A stretch of DNA of 5,460 nucleotides from Deltaproteobacteria bacterium (GTDB taxonomy: Bacteria > JAUYMQ01): NCBI GenBank assembly GCA_030698575.1, contig JAUYMQ010000361.1, positions 1 through 5,460 of the forward strand. Reading direction: 5' to 3'. The notes beneath the pieces are model-generated. The model was not told the origin of the DNA, searched no databases, and was given only the letters and a program-made list of their open reading frames with translations. Within the stretch, counting starts at the first letter, position 1; each line of letters opens with the position of its first letter. A program made the translations under genes and the position numbers. Positions 5,442-5,460 of this stretch are shown one piece after another.

Positions 5442-5460
5442 GCACCAGCGCCTCGTGGCG
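5434..5460 (-). other. Window edge: possible tail of an upstream minus-strand gene
   Basis: Reading leftward from the edge, one minus-strand frame gives RHEALVLK and then TAA at 5434-5436, which overlaps the apparent lipoprotein ATG as TAATG. Eight codons are too few to call a gene, and the stop is made of repeat C. Another frame also closes within the repeat. The upstream neighbour may end here. Confidence 0.2.

Overview
The window is GC-rich with strong third-position GC bias. It carries a compact set of bacterial genes typical of a Gram-negative, envelope-bearing organism: a lipobox protein, a membrane-anchored SGNH hydrolase and a penicillin-acylase family enzyme. The gene content and the GGGGTCAGACCCC palindromes would suit Myxococcota/Deltaproteobacteria-like or related environmental Proteobacteria. 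This is an inference from style, since there is no rRNA or marker gene. I see no RNA gene, CRISPR array, transposase or phage gene.

Layout. Bases 1-209 (+) hold the 3' end of an unrecognised gene. After a 33-nt gap, 243-1466 (+) encodes an SGNH/GDSL-type hydrolase with an N-terminal membrane anchor. Everything after that is on the minus strand. A 2-hydroxychromene-2-carboxylate isomerase-like (DsbA/kappa-GST fold) protein (about 2034/2067 to 1423) converges on the hydrolase gene with a 44-bp tail-to-tail overlap. Immediately upstream, and overlapping its start, is a complete penicillin-acylase family Ntn hydrolase (4432 to 2024). Upstream of that is an unrecognised predicted lipoprotein gene (about 5434 to 4553).

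How the genes relate. The acylase and isomerase-like genes overlap and are very probably co-transcribed and translationally coupled, acylase first. The acylase has its own Shine-Dalgarno and a possible promoter in a 120-bp leader. The lipoprotein gene is separated from the acylase by a hairpin-forming repeat that may act as a terminator. The SGNH hydrolase runs in the opposite direction and is probably in an operon with the truncated gene to its left.

The most unusual structure is a family of three hairpin-forming repeats with the core GGGG-TCWGA-CCCC. Two copies (4521-4551 and 5411-5441) share 29 identical bases in inverted orientation and bracket the lipoprotein gene almost exactly: one begins one base beyond its stop codon, the other contains its apparent ATG. 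A third, more diverged copy (5371-5403) lies just inside the 5' copy and is read in frame as protein. The other genes look ordinary for their families. I found no convincing new multi-gene system.
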